From: Fictibacillus arsenicus
Lineage (GTDB): Bacteria > Bacillota > Bacilli > Bacillales > Fictibacillaceae
Reading direction: 5' to 3'
Assembly (NCBI RefSeq): GCF_001642935.1
Contig: NZ_CP016761.1
Location: 558,001 to 622,000 of the forward strand
Length of the DNA stretch: 64,000 bases
The position numbers and the translations under genes are program-made. Position 1 is the first letter of the stretch; each line of letters opens with the position of its first letter. The notes beneath the pieces were generated by a model. The model ran no database searches. It worked only from the letters and a program-made list of their open reading frames with translations, and had not been told where the DNA came from. Below are positions 25,453-33,371 of this stretch, in pieces.

Positions 25453-26319
25453 ATGTGGCTAGAAACCTTTAAAAGTTTTTTGAGCATTGCATTAGAACTC
25501 ACCGTATTATTTGTGGCTATCTCTTTTGTTATCAACCTGCTTCAGTCTTACGTTCCATACGAAAAAGTGGAGAAATATTTGAGTGGTAAGAACAAAGGTC
25601 TAGCAGCGGTTTTTGCACTGATCTTTGCCTTCATTACACCTTTTTGTTCATGCTCTACCATTCCGGTTGTCGTAAACATGCTGAAAAAGAAGATGCCGTT
25701 TTCCATTGTAATGGTTTTCTTGTTCTCATCGCCAGTGTTGGACCCAACAATCATTACCATAATGGGGGTTATTCTTGGCTGGAAAGTAACGATAATCTAT
25801 ACCATTATAACCGCAGTTTTTTCTGTCATAATCGGTTTCACATTAGAAGCTTTTGGATTCGAGAAATCAGTGAAAAACGTGGTAATGACAGGCTATAAAG
25901 AAGAGTCCAAAAAGTTTGACGTGAGAGCCGCACTGCGGGAGACGCTTGGGTTGATGAAGAGTGTTTATCCTTATCTTATATTAGGAGCAGCAATAGGCGC
26001 TATCATTCATAGTCTGGTACCAACAAACTGGATTGCCGGTACATTTGGAAGTGATAATTGGTGGATTGTCCCGATTGCTGCAATAGTGGGAATTCCATTA
26101 TACATCAGGCTCTCCAGTATGATTCCTATCTCCCAAGTACTGATTGCAAAAGGGATGGCACTGGGACCAGTTATGGCTTTGATGATCAGTTCGGCAGGTG
26201 CTAGTTTACCAGAGGTCGTCTTATTAAAATCTATTTTTAAAAAGGAGCTAGTCATTACATTTGTAGCCTCAGTTATCACGATGTCTACAGTCTCGGGTTT
26301 CATATTCTATCTTGTTTAA
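25453..26319 (+). CDS. ArsP/YraQ-type permease (DUF318/UPF0718)
   Basis: 288 residues, about eight membrane segments. The family motif FCSCSTIPVVVNMLKKK contains the Cys-x-Cys at the pore entry and is followed by FLFSSPVLDPTIITIMG. ArsP members export trivalent methyl or aromatic arsenicals; other members of the fold have unknown cargo. ATG 25453 follows AAGGAGC; an upstream TTG in frame lies inside the preceding gene. Third gene of the ArsR2 operon. Confidence 0.87.
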   Translation: MWLETFKSFLSIALELTVLFVAISFVINLLQSYVPYEKVEKYLSGKNKGLAAVFALIFAFITPFCSCSTIPVVVNMLKKKMPFSIVMVFLFSSPVLDPTIITIMGVILGWKVTIIYTIITAVFSVIIGFTLEAFGFEKSVKNVVMTGYKEESKKFDVRAALRETLGLMKSVYPYLILGAAIGAIIHSLVPTNWIAGTFGSDNWWIVPIAAIVGIPLYIRLSSMIPISQVLIAKGMALGPVMALMISSAGASLPEVVLLKSIFKKELVITFVASVITMSTVSGFIFYLV

Positions 26320-26347
26320 ATTGCTTTATTGAAAGGAGGTGAAGAGG

Positions 26348-26479
26348 ATGAGCTTTATCAAAATACTTTTAGGCGATAAAAAGGAAAATGAATGCTGCAG
26401 CATTGAGATTAAAGAAGTTAAGAGTGGAGAAGAGTCTTGCTGTGAAAATGATAAGAAAGATAATAAGTGCTGTGTTTAA
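26348..26479 (+). CDS. 43-residue protein with three Cys-Cys pairs
   Basis: ATG 26348 is eight bases after GAAAGGAGGTG, a near-perfect ribosome site. Sequence begins MSFIKILLGDKKENECCSIE and has further pairs in EESCCEN and at the C-terminus (NKCCV); the rest is mostly Lys, Glu and Asp. No known fold. Three vicinal thiol pairs in an As-type operon strongly suggest an arsenic- or metal-sequestering peptide. A terminator follows 29 bases later. Confidence 0.82.
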   Translation: MSFIKILLGDKKENECCSIEIKEVKSGEESCCENDKKDNKCCV

Positions 26480-26508
26480 AAAGAGTGAATGTTCACCTAA
26501 AACATTTT

Positions 26509-26540
26509 GAAACCCTCACTGATGTGTGAGGGTTTCATCA
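26509..26540 (+). terminator. Terminator of the ArsR2 operon
   Basis: GAAACCCTCAC / GTGAGGGTTTC stem, six-base loop; weak T-run (TTTCATCAATTT). Confidence 0.8.
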
Positions 26541-26590
26541 ATTTAACATATAATTTCTTCTAAATTCTTTTGCTTGAGCATTTTTGCTTA

Positions 26591-27778
26591 TTATAATGAG
26601 GTCATCAACAATCCGCCAATAGCACCTGTTACAACAATAACCCATGGTGGAAGCTTCCAATAAACCAGCATGCTGAAGAGTACTGCTGCAAAAGCAAAAT
26701 CAATTGGTTTTAAGATCGTACTCGTCCAAATTGGGTTATAAAATGCTGAAATCAGTATCCCGACAACAGCCGCATTCACACCCATTAATGCTCCTTTAAT
26801 TTTAGGGTTTCGACGCAGCATATTCCAAAAGGGAAGTGTACCCAAGATTAAAAGAAACGCAGGAAGGAAGATTGCAAACGTTGCTAATAATCCACCTTGC
26901 CATCCGTTCATAACTGCTCCGAGATATGCTGCAAAAGTAAATAGAGGTCCAGGTACAGCTTGTGCAGCACCGTATCCAGCTAAAAATGCTTCTTCACTAA
27001 TCCAATCTGTTGGAACAAATTCACGCTCCAATAATGGCAAGACAACATGTCCGCCGCCAAACACTAAGGAACCTGAACGGTAAAAGCTGTCAAAGAGTGC
27101 AATCCAGCTGATTGAAGTTGCTTCTCTTATTATTGGTAAAAGAATAAGCAAACTAAAGAACAGTGTTAAACAAATGACTGCAAATGTGCGTGAGACAGGA
27201 AATTTAAATTCAGTATCTTCACTATCTGCTTGCTGACGGTACAAGATAAAACCAATAATTCCAGCAACAAGAATGACTCCAACTTGTGAAAAAGCCGTTT
27301 GCCAGAGAAGTGAAACTACTAAAGCGAACAATGCGATGGTCTTTCGTTTTAAATCAGGAGTTAATTTTTCAGCCATGCCTAGAATGGCATGTGCAACAAC
27401 TGCGACAGCAACAATTTTTAATCCATGTATCCAGCTGAGGTCGCCAACATCAAGTCCTTCCAAAACGAGTTCAAATAGAATAAGCGCGATAACCGAAGGC
27501 AGTGTAAACCCTATAAAAGAAATTACGCCTCCCAAAACGCCTCCGCGCATAACGCCAATTCCTATACCTACTTGGCTGCTCGCTGGTCCGGGCAAGAACT
27601 GACACAGTGCAACAAGATCTGCGTAGCTTTTTTCATCCATCCACTTTCTTTTTCTTACATATTCTTCGTGAAAGTACCCTAAGTGTGCAATTGGCCCGCC
27701 AAAAGAAGTTAAGCCAAGCCTGGTTGAGATCAGGAGTATTTCTAATAATGTTTTGAAACGATTTTGTTCATGCTTCAA
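26591..27778 (-). CDS. chrA: Chromate transporter ChrA, two-domain form
   Basis: 395 residues, about 10-12 membrane segments in two homologous halves. Each has the signature FGGPIAHLGY..QFLPGPASSQVGIGIG or FGGGHVVLPLLEREF..AQAVPGPLFTFAAYLG. Exports chromate, driven by the proton gradient. TTG start at 27778 after GAGGTGAAAG; no in-frame ATG is better placed. Follows a PadR gene 16 bases upstream, the usual partner in Bacillus. Confidence 0.93.
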   Translation of the reverse strand: MKHEQNRFKTLLEILLISTRLGLTSFGGPIAHLGYFHEEYVRKRKWMDEKSYADLVALCQFLPGPASSQVGIGIGVMRGGVLGGVISFIGFTLPSVIALILFELVLEGLDVGDLSWIHGLKIVAVAVVAHAILGMAEKLTPDLKRKTIALFALVVSLLWQTAFSQVGVILVAGIIGFILYRQQADSEDTEFKFPVSRTFAVICLTLFFSLLILLPIIREATSISWIALFDSFYRSGSLVFGGGHVVLPLLEREFVPTDWISEEAFLAGYGAAQAVPGPLFTFAAYLGAVMNGWQGGLLATFAIFLPAFLLILGTLPFWNMLRRNPKIKGALMGVNAAVVGILISAFYNPIWTSTILKPIDFAFAAVLFSMLVYWKLPPWVIVVTGAIGGLLMTSL

Positions 27779-27794
27779 TGCTCTTTCACCTCAG

Positions 27795-28103
27795 TTAATC
27801 TTTAATTTCTTTGAAAAGTTCATAAGCTTTTTTTCTTGCTTCAACAAGCACTAGATTTCCTTTTTCAGTAGAAGTGTAGTACTTTCTGATTTTACCTTCT
27901 ACATTTTTATCCTCTTTTTTTAAAAGGCCGTCTGATTCCATATTGTGAAGAATTGGATAGAGGGTGCCGGTACTTATATTGTAGCCATGCTCTTTTAGCT
28001 CCTCTAACATCCATACTCCATAAATGGGATGTTCTTTTGCGTGGTGCAAGATGTGTATTTGTATAAATCCAAGGAAAAGTTTTCTTAATACCTTTTCTTC
28101 CAT
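27795..28103 (-). CDS. PadR-family regulator of chrA
   Basis: 102 residues from MEEKVLRKLF after AAGGAAGGTGACG; a longer reading exists but has no ribosome site. PadR winged helix with YGVWMLEELKEHGYNISTGT and LYPILHNMESDGLLKK. First gene of padR-chrA, so likely autoregulatory and controlling chromate efflux. The gap to 28361 holds only divergent promoter-like AT-rich sequence. Confidence 0.9.
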   Translation of the reverse strand: MEEKVLRKLFLGFIQIHILHHAKEHPIYGVWMLEELKEHGYNISTGTLYPILHNMESDGLLKKEDKNVEGKIRKYYTSTEKGNLVLVEARKKAYELFKEIKD

Positions 28104-28361
28104 TGCGTCACCTTCCTTAATTACGAAACTCAATATCGACTTTCGAAAACAAGATAACATGTCTTCATTCAAAGTTCAACTGAATACCTATAAGATTTAC
28201 ATTATAGTAATAATTCTTTCAAAAAGAAAAAGAACTGGATTCCATAGAGTGTTAAAAAACCTTATATTATTTTCACAGTTTAGGCAGTTTATGGTTTTTT
28301 AATGGTACAATAAAAAGAAACTGATATATTAAAACTAATATAGATGCGGAGAGTGAAAGCA

Positions 28362-29186
28362 GTGGAATCGACATTAACGGTTGCCAATTATCTAAAAGAA
28401 AACGCTGACCTTCTAGCTAATAAAATCGTTGATGATATTATTAAAAAGTTTGGTTTTCAAGTTCCTCCAAACGATATTGTACAAGCAAAAAAGGTGTATG
28501 CTGAATTTCTAGAATTCTTGAGTGAATCTATTGACTGTAAAGAAGGATCTGTTCCAGATAAACTTGTTGAATGGAGCAGAGATAACGGTAAGAAGACTGC
28601 AGCTAAACATAATAGAATCTCTGATATCCTGATTCGTTACCCTGACACTCGAATGGTATTTGCAGATTTTATTATGGATATTAGTTTGGAACATGGATTG
28701 GGTACAAAAGACGTAGTGCTAATCCTTAAACGTGTTCACCACATGCTCGATGTCAGCTTAAATGAGACGGTTCTTGCATTTGAAAGACGTTCAGAGGAGC
28801 TTCTATTAAATGCAAAAAAAGAGCTTAGGGAATTGTCTACACCTATCGTACCTATTCAAGACGGACTTGCAGTTCTGCCATTAATCGGGTCGATTGATAC
28901 TGATAGAACAGAGCATCTAATGAATGGCGTACTGCCAAAAATTCCGGAAATGAATATTGAACGGCTTATCATAGATTTTTCAGGAATTGTTGCTATTGAT
29001 ACTGAGGTAGCTGCAAATATATTTAATGTGTACAGAGTACTTGGTTTGTTAGGAATCGATGTACTTGTAACAGGTCTTCGTCCAGAACTGGCGATCAATG
29101 CTGTTTCAGAGGGGATTGACTTTACTTCTATAAAAACATTCGCTAGCGTGAAGCAGGCGATTGAGAGCATTAGATCGTATTCTTAA
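28362..29186 (+). CDS. RsbR-type stressosome protein with STAS domain
   Basis: 274 residues. Non-heme globin-like N-terminal domain (~1-150) and STAS domain (~165-265). GTG 28362 is chosen, eight bases after GGAGAG. The first phosphorylated Thr of RsbRA is kept (AIDTEVAANIF, codon 29001), but the second, Thr205 in RsbRA, is Asn here (ELAINAVSEG, codon 29097). Such paralogues form the stressosome with RsbS and RsbT upstream of SigB; no rsb genes are nearby. Its stop is followed at once by a TTAAAC palindrome. Confidence 0.85.
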   Translation: MESTLTVANYLKENADLLANKIVDDIIKKFGFQVPPNDIVQAKKVYAEFLEFLSESIDCKEGSVPDKLVEWSRDNGKKTAAKHNRISDILIRYPDTRMVFADFIMDISLEHGLGTKDVVLILKRVHHMLDVSLNETVLAFERRSEELLLNAKKELRELSTPIVPIQDGLAVLPLIGSIDTDRTEHLMNGVLPKIPEMNIERLIIDFSGIVAIDTEVAANIFNVYRVLGLLGIDVLVTGLRPELAINAVSEGIDFTSIKTFASVKQAIESIRSYS

Positions 29187-29202
29187 TTAAACATTTGTTT
29201 AA
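29187..29202. repeat. TTAAAC-N4-GTTTAA palindrome, copy 5
   Basis: TTAAACATTTGTTTAA starting on the base after the rsbR-like stop codon. Confidence 0.92.
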
Positions 29203-29208
29203 AGGTGA

Positions 29209-29244
29209 AAACCAGCATGCCATGGCATGCTGGTTTATTTTTTG
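29209..29244 (+). terminator. Terminator of the rsbR-like gene
   Basis: AAACCAGCATGCC / GGCATGCTGGTTT perfect 13-bp stem and T-rich tail. Confidence 0.92.
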
Positions 29245-29266
29245 TTTTTCTATATATTTTGCCGTT

Positions 29267-29551
29267 TTACTTTGCTTTATTTTTTATATAGTTGATAAAT
29301 CCTTCCCGGTGTCCTTCGCTTTCTATTATTTTGCGGACATAATAAGGGTCTTTTAATAATCCGTTTTGTTTATCAAGTAATACCCATTCTTTTAACTTGG
29401 GGTCACTGATTAGCTCTTCATACCATTTTTCGCTTTCTAATTCTGCCCAAAGTTCTTTTATGTCAGGATCTTTTATTTTTAAAACTCGTTTTTGTATGAC
29501 TTCAATTATGAGTCCAGCTGTGATCAAACAAAGCAATAAGAAAAGCAGCAT
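29267..29551 (-). CDS. Small membrane-anchored hypothetical protein
   Basis: 94 residues, start after GGAGGC. One N-terminal membrane segment (MLLFLLLCLITAGLIIEVI), then a charged cytosolic or surface domain rich in Trp/Leu/Lys (ELWAELESEKWYEELISDPK). Family not recognised. Single gene, convergent with the rsbR-like gene and divergent from a kinase gene. Confidence 0.7.
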   Translation of the reverse strand: MLLFLLLCLITAGLIIEVIQKRVLKIKDPDIKELWAELESEKWYEELISDPKLKEWVLLDKQNGLLKDPYYVRKIIESEGHREGFINYIKNKAK

Positions 29552-29674
29552 CTTTATAGCCTCCGATTATATAAAACATTTGGAAAATATTTTTTGAAAA
29601 TAAAAGTATTAATAAATAATTCTATTGTCATTCTTTGGAACTAAATGTAATATTTTCAGTAATAGGTCTAATGG

Positions 29675-30937
29675 ATGGTGAATGGATTGGAAATTACCCA
29701 GCATTTATTATTTAACTTGTCTCTATTACTCATTTTTATTTTCATATGTATCATCTGGTCTTTAAAAAGAAAAGATCCGGCTTTAATTTCTAAAAGAGCA
29801 GCGATCGTTTGCGGCATCGCGGCGATATGGGCGTGTATAGTGCTTGCCTATGAACTGACGGAAACAACTCGTTTTGATTTAAGAGAAGTACCTGTGATAA
29901 TCGGCGGCCTATACATGGGGATCGGACCTATTCTGTCATTGGCAATCATTTTGTTAAGAGGGTTGCATGGTTTAGACACCGGGTTCTTTTTAAATATCTT
30001 AATATACGGACCCCTTGCCTTACTATTATGGCGTGTATATCCATTGTTTTGGAAGAAGAGTCCAAAGCAGAGGATTATCATCTCGGTAAGTATAACCTTA
30101 ATTACTAGTTTAGCAACTATCGCAACAATGGAAATCAATAAAATTGACCTGAACCGTTTTGATGCTTATTTTGCTTTTCTGGTTATTCCACCGCTGGGGA
30201 TGCTGATCACTTCGAGTACTATTGAATTTGTCAGATCGAATCTGATGATGAGACAACAGTTGTTTAAATCGGAAAAATTAGCAGCTGTCGAACAAATGGG
30301 AGCGGCGATTTCTCATGAGATCAGAAACCCTCTTACTGTATCAAAAGGATTTGTTCAGCTTCTAGAAGAGGAATCTATACATCCTGATAAACAGAAGGAA
30401 TACTTAAGTTTAATAAGAGAAGGTCTCGATTCTGCAGAACAAGTTATTCAAGACTATTTAACATTTTCAAAACCCACGATTGATTCTATGGAAGAATTAA
30501 ACGTCGAGCAAGAGCTTAATCAAATTATTACTATATTAATCCCTACAGCAAATCAGCATTCCGTACTGATTTCTGGTCAATTTTCACCCTCGGCATATGT
30601 TTCAGGCGACAGGCAAAAATTCAGGCAATGCATGTTAAATGTAATAAAGAACGGGATAGAGTCTATGCCTCATGGAGGGAAATTATCTATTTCTGTAAAT
30701 CAGGATAATAATCTCGTAACGATAGAAATAAAAGACACGGGTATAGGCATGACAAAGGAACAAATAAATCGTTTAGGAGAGCCTTATTACTCAACAAAAG
30801 GCGCCAAAGGCACTGGTCTTGGAATGATGGTGGCTTTTAGTGTCATAAGAGCAATGAACGGAACAGTTCAGATTACGAGTGAACTAAAAAAAGGTACAGC
30901 CTTTACAATTCAATTTCCCTGTACATACTCTGGTTAA
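29675..30937 (+). CDS. KinB-like sensor histidine kinase (5TM-LYT sensor)
   Basis: 420 residues. About six membrane segments form the 5TM-5TMR_LYT sensor region (GGLYMGIGPILSLAIILLRG). Then come HisKA with SHEIRNPLTVSKGF and HATPase with NVIKNGIESM, DTGIGM, KGTGLGMMV. No receiver or gene for one nearby, so an orphan kinase, as for the sporulation kinases that feed Spo0F. ATG 29675 has a poor ribosome site; a TTG at 29687 after GGTG is an alternative start. Confidence 0.85.
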   Translation: MVNGLEITQHLLFNLSLLLIFIFICIIWSLKRKDPALISKRAAIVCGIAAIWACIVLAYELTETTRFDLREVPVIIGGLYMGIGPILSLAIILLRGLHGLDTGFFLNILIYGPLALLLWRVYPLFWKKSPKQRIIISVSITLITSLATIATMEINKIDLNRFDAYFAFLVIPPLGMLITSSTIEFVRSNLMMRQQLFKSEKLAAVEQMGAAISHEIRNPLTVSKGFVQLLEEESIHPDKQKEYLSLIREGLDSAEQVIQDYLTFSKPTIDSMEELNVEQELNQIITILIPTANQHSVLISGQFSPSAYVSGDRQKFRQCMLNVIKNGIESMPHGGKLSISVNQDNNLVTIEIKDTGIGMTKEQINRLGEPYYSTKGAKGTGLGMMVAFSVIRAMNGTVQITSELKKGTAFTIQFPCTYSG

Positions 30938-30943
30938 AAAGTA

Positions 30944-30984
30944 AAAACAGCACGCTTCTGAACTGAAGCGGGCTGTTTCTTTTT
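30944..30984 (+). terminator. Terminator of the KinB-like gene
   Basis: AAACAGCaCGCTTC / GAAGCGgGCTGTTT stem with one mismatch, then TTCTTTTT. Confidence 0.88.
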
Positions 30985-31015
30985 ATCGGCTGTTATCTAA
31001 ATGACAGTCGCTTTT

Positions 31016-31168
31016 AGTCATTTTATTATATAACTTCATTGAAAAGTTGATTGGAGTGTAAGGTGGGAGACTCCGGCGGGCTCACCGCCCGCCCCCGCCC
31101 CGCGGAGAGCGAGCATTCAGAAGCGGCAATCAATTACTCTCAAGAACAACAAAGATTGCGAAAACAGC
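31016..31168 (-). repeat. Dispersed MITE-like repeat, copy R3 (internally deleted)
   Basis: Short copy: outer parts (TTCATTGAAAAGTTGATTGGAG and GCGAAAACAGC) and the core CCCCGCCCCGCGGAGAGCGA are kept, but the middle is missing and the core is expanded with extra CCGCC units. Confidence 0.75.
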
Positions 31169-31186
31169 ATTTTTATATTTAAAAAT

Positions 31187-31555
31187 TCACCAAACATCGA
31201 ACCATAATGGTCCTTTGTCGTCAGGATCGCCATTATAATTCACAAAAATTTCTTCACCAGCATCAATTTCTTTGAGCGAAAAGAAATCAACGGTTTCTTT
31301 TTTTAAATTATTTTCAAATATTGCATTTGGAGAATAGGAATGGTTAAATAATGACCCATATCCGAGCGCGATCGCTACATGATCATAATTTTCTCCCCAG
31401 TTAAAATAATAGTTCCGCAATGCAGTTTTTTTCAACTTATAGTATTGATTGTCGGGGCATACAATCACAGGTGCCTGGTGAATCAATTCGCCTTCTTGAA
31501 TAGTGCGTGCAGCAAAAATTCCTCTGCCGTATCGAGATTTTTTAATTTCAATCAA
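31187..31555 (-). CDS. SET-domain protein, putative lysine methyltransferase
   Basis: 122 residues, essentially a bare SET domain: GRGIFAARTIQEGELI at the N-terminus, the AdoMet-binding NHSYSPNA near residue 77 and EEIFVNYNG near residue 101 with the catalytic-type Tyr. No pre- or post-SET cysteines, although a DPDDKGPLWFD tail follows. Substrate unknown. Start TTG 31555, with GGTGGTGAC just upstream inside a preceding small frame. Confidence 0.85.
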   Translation of the reverse strand: MIEIKKSRYGRGIFAARTIQEGELIHQAPVIVCPDNQYYKLKKTALRNYYFNWGENYDHVAIALGYGSLFNHSYSPNAIFENNLKKETVDFFSLKEIDAGEEIFVNYNGDPDDKGPLWFDVW

Positions 31556-31562
31556 TTTTTAG

Positions 31563-31667
31563 TCACCACCATTCTTCTGCATCAAAAAAATTCATGTCAT
31601 CATAAGGTATGAAGAATGGGGACTTAAAGAAAGTGCGTGTGCCTACTAATTCAAGATATTTGAGCAA
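31563..31667 (-). pseudogene. Coding-like 34-codon frame preceding the SET gene
   Basis: Reads LLKYLELVGTRTFFKSPFFI, then PYDDMNFFDAEEWW, and stops seven bases before the SET start. It begins at the foot of the yqfW terminator with no ribosome site, so it is more likely the tail of a deleted gene than an active one. If translated it would couple to the SET gene. Confidence 0.3.
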
Positions 31668-31669
31668 AA

Positions 31670-31700
31670 AAATAGTGCGCAGAGAAGCGCACTATTTGCT
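31670..31700 (-). terminator. Terminator of the GCHII-ribD-yqfW unit
   Basis: AAATAGTGCGC / GCGCACTATTT stem; on the minus strand followed by a run of T (31663-31672 complement). Confidence 0.88.
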
Positions 31701-32270
31701 CGTATTATGTTTTTTAACAATATCTTTTAATTCCGACCAATTCGTTAATCGAGGAAATTCCATATGCTGATTATAGGATTGGTCCCTGACATACAGCTGT
31801 ACAGATTCATTTGTAAGAGTCTCTAATACATTTGGTTTGTCGTCAAAATAATAATCTAAATGAAGTTCTTTGATGGTATGTATTTTTTCTTCATCCTTCA
31901 TACCACAAAAGAACCTGCCTTCCTGCACAGGAAAACCGGCTTTTTCTACCCACTTTTTTGTTTGTTCACAATGTTTGGCAGGTCTTGCTGTAATATAGTA
32001 AATTTCATGGCCTTGTTTATGAAGCTCTTGCAACACTTCAACAGCGTCAGGATATGCAGGACAGTCACTGAAGTAGATTTCTTCCATGGAATCGATCCAT
32101 AATTGATTGCCTTCCTTTTTTGAAAGCCCGAACGGCTCATGGATCTCTAATGTTTTGATCGTATGAAAAACATTAATAGGAAGATCTTGTTTTAGCTTTT
32201 TATTATAGATATGAAAAGCATGCTCTCGTAAACTTATTAAAGTATCGTCAATATCGAAACCTAATCGCAT
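31692..32270 (-). CDS. yqfW: HAD-family 5'(3')-deoxyribonucleotidase-like protein (YqfW type)
   Basis: 192 residues. HAD motif I FDIDDTLI near the N-terminus, motif II Thr/Ser in YITARP, motif IV DYYFDDKP; NT5C-like cap. Predicted phosphatase acting on nucleotides or similar small phosphates, cytosolic. Lies 12 bases after ribD, so it may remove the phosphate from the pyrimidine intermediate that RibD makes; that role is inference from position. Confidence 0.85.
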   Translation of the reverse strand: MRLGFDIDDTLISLREHAFHIYNKKLKQDLPINVFHTIKTLEIHEPFGLSKKEGNQLWIDSMEEIYFSDCPAYPDAVEVLQELHKQGHEIYYITARPAKHCEQTKKWVEKAGFPVQEGRFFCGMKDEEKIHTIKELHLDYYFDDKPNVLETLTNESVQLYVRDQSYNQHMEFPRLTNWSELKDIVKKHNTSK

Positions 32271-32282
32271 TTGGAAAACCTC

Positions 32283-33371
32283 TTAAATGTATTTTGGGTA
32301 ACCGGTAAATTTAAAATCAGGACCGATTGGAGTTACGTGTAAATCAGTCAATTCAATAGCATCTGCCATTTTTTCTATTCCTTTGCCTCCAAAGAATGAA
32401 GGGGATTCATTGCCGCCGATCAATTTCGGTGCCATATAAAATATAGCTTTATCGACAAGCTTGTTCTCAAGGAAAGCCGCATTTATCGTTCCGCCGCCTT
32501 CAATAAGGAGGGAAGAGACCAGGTTTTCTCCTAAAATTTCAAGAACACGATATGGATCTACTTGAGGGCTATCTGTAATAAATACTTTAGCTCCAAGTTC
32601 TTCTATTTGATCTTTCTTTTCTTTAACATGGTTTTCAGTAGTGAAAACCCATGTTTCAGCTTGATGATCGTTAAGTACTTTTGAATCTAATGGGATCTTA
32701 AGTGTTGAATCCATAATCACCCGAATAGGATTCCGTCCGTTTGGAATTCTAGCGGTTAATTCAGGGTCATCATGAATGACAGTGTTGACCCCGACAAGAA
32801 TGGCTTGATTCTCATTTCGAAGCTTATGAACATCTAATCTGGATTCTGAAGATGTAATCCATTTGCTGTTATTTGAATAGCTTGCTATTTTGCCATCAAG
32901 GGTTACTCCGGACTTAAGTGTAACAAAAGGCAGTTTCTTTACGATGAATTTATTGAATACCTCATTCATTTTACGTGATTTTTCTTCAAGTATACCGACT
33001 TCAACCTCAATACCGGCATCTTCTAGAATTTTTACTCCCCGTCCTGAAACGAGAGGATTAGGGTCTAATGCAGCAATGACTACTTTTTTTATGCCGGCTT
33101 CTGCGATCGCCACAGCACATGGTCCAGTTCTTCCGTGATGAGAACAGGGTTCTAGTGTAACATAGATGGTACCGCCCAACGCGTTATCACCGGCCATACG
33201 TAAAGCATGTATTTCCGCATGAGGTTCACCGGCTTTAAGGTGTGCTCCTATTCCAACAATACGATTATCATTCACAATCACTGAACCTACTAAAGGGTTC
33301 GAATCTGTTTGACCTTTCATAGCCAGTGCATTCTCAAGAGCGAGCTGCATATAGAATTCATGACTGCTCAT
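32283..33371 (-). CDS. ribD: Bifunctional riboflavin deaminase/reductase
   Basis: 362 residues. Deaminase domain 1-145 with zinc ligands in HAEIHAL and PCSHHGRTGPC; reductase domain 146-360 (SGVTLDGKIA, EGGGTINAAFL). Converts the GTP cyclohydrolase product to the ribitylamino-pyrimidine phosphate. Its ATG overlaps the end of the upstream cyclohydrolase II gene by 14 bases, so translation is coupled. In B. subtilis ribD heads the rib operon; here it is 26 kb from ribE-ribBA-ribH and on the other strand. Confidence 0.96.
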   Translation of the reverse strand: MSSHEFYMQLALENALAMKGQTDSNPLVGSVIVNDNRIVGIGAHLKAGEPHAEIHALRMAGDNALGGTIYVTLEPCSHHGRTGPCAVAIAEAGIKKVVIAALDPNPLVSGRGVKILEDAGIEVEVGILEEKSRKMNEVFNKFIVKKLPFVTLKSGVTLDGKIASYSNNSKWITSSESRLDVHKLRNENQAILVGVNTVIHDDPELTARIPNGRNPIRVIMDSTLKIPLDSKVLNDHQAETWVFTTENHVKEKKDQIEELGAKVFITDSPQVDPYRVLEILGENLVSSLLIEGGGTINAAFLENKLVDKAIFYMAPKLIGGNESPSFFGGKGIEKMADAIELTDLHVTPIGPDFKFTGYPKYI

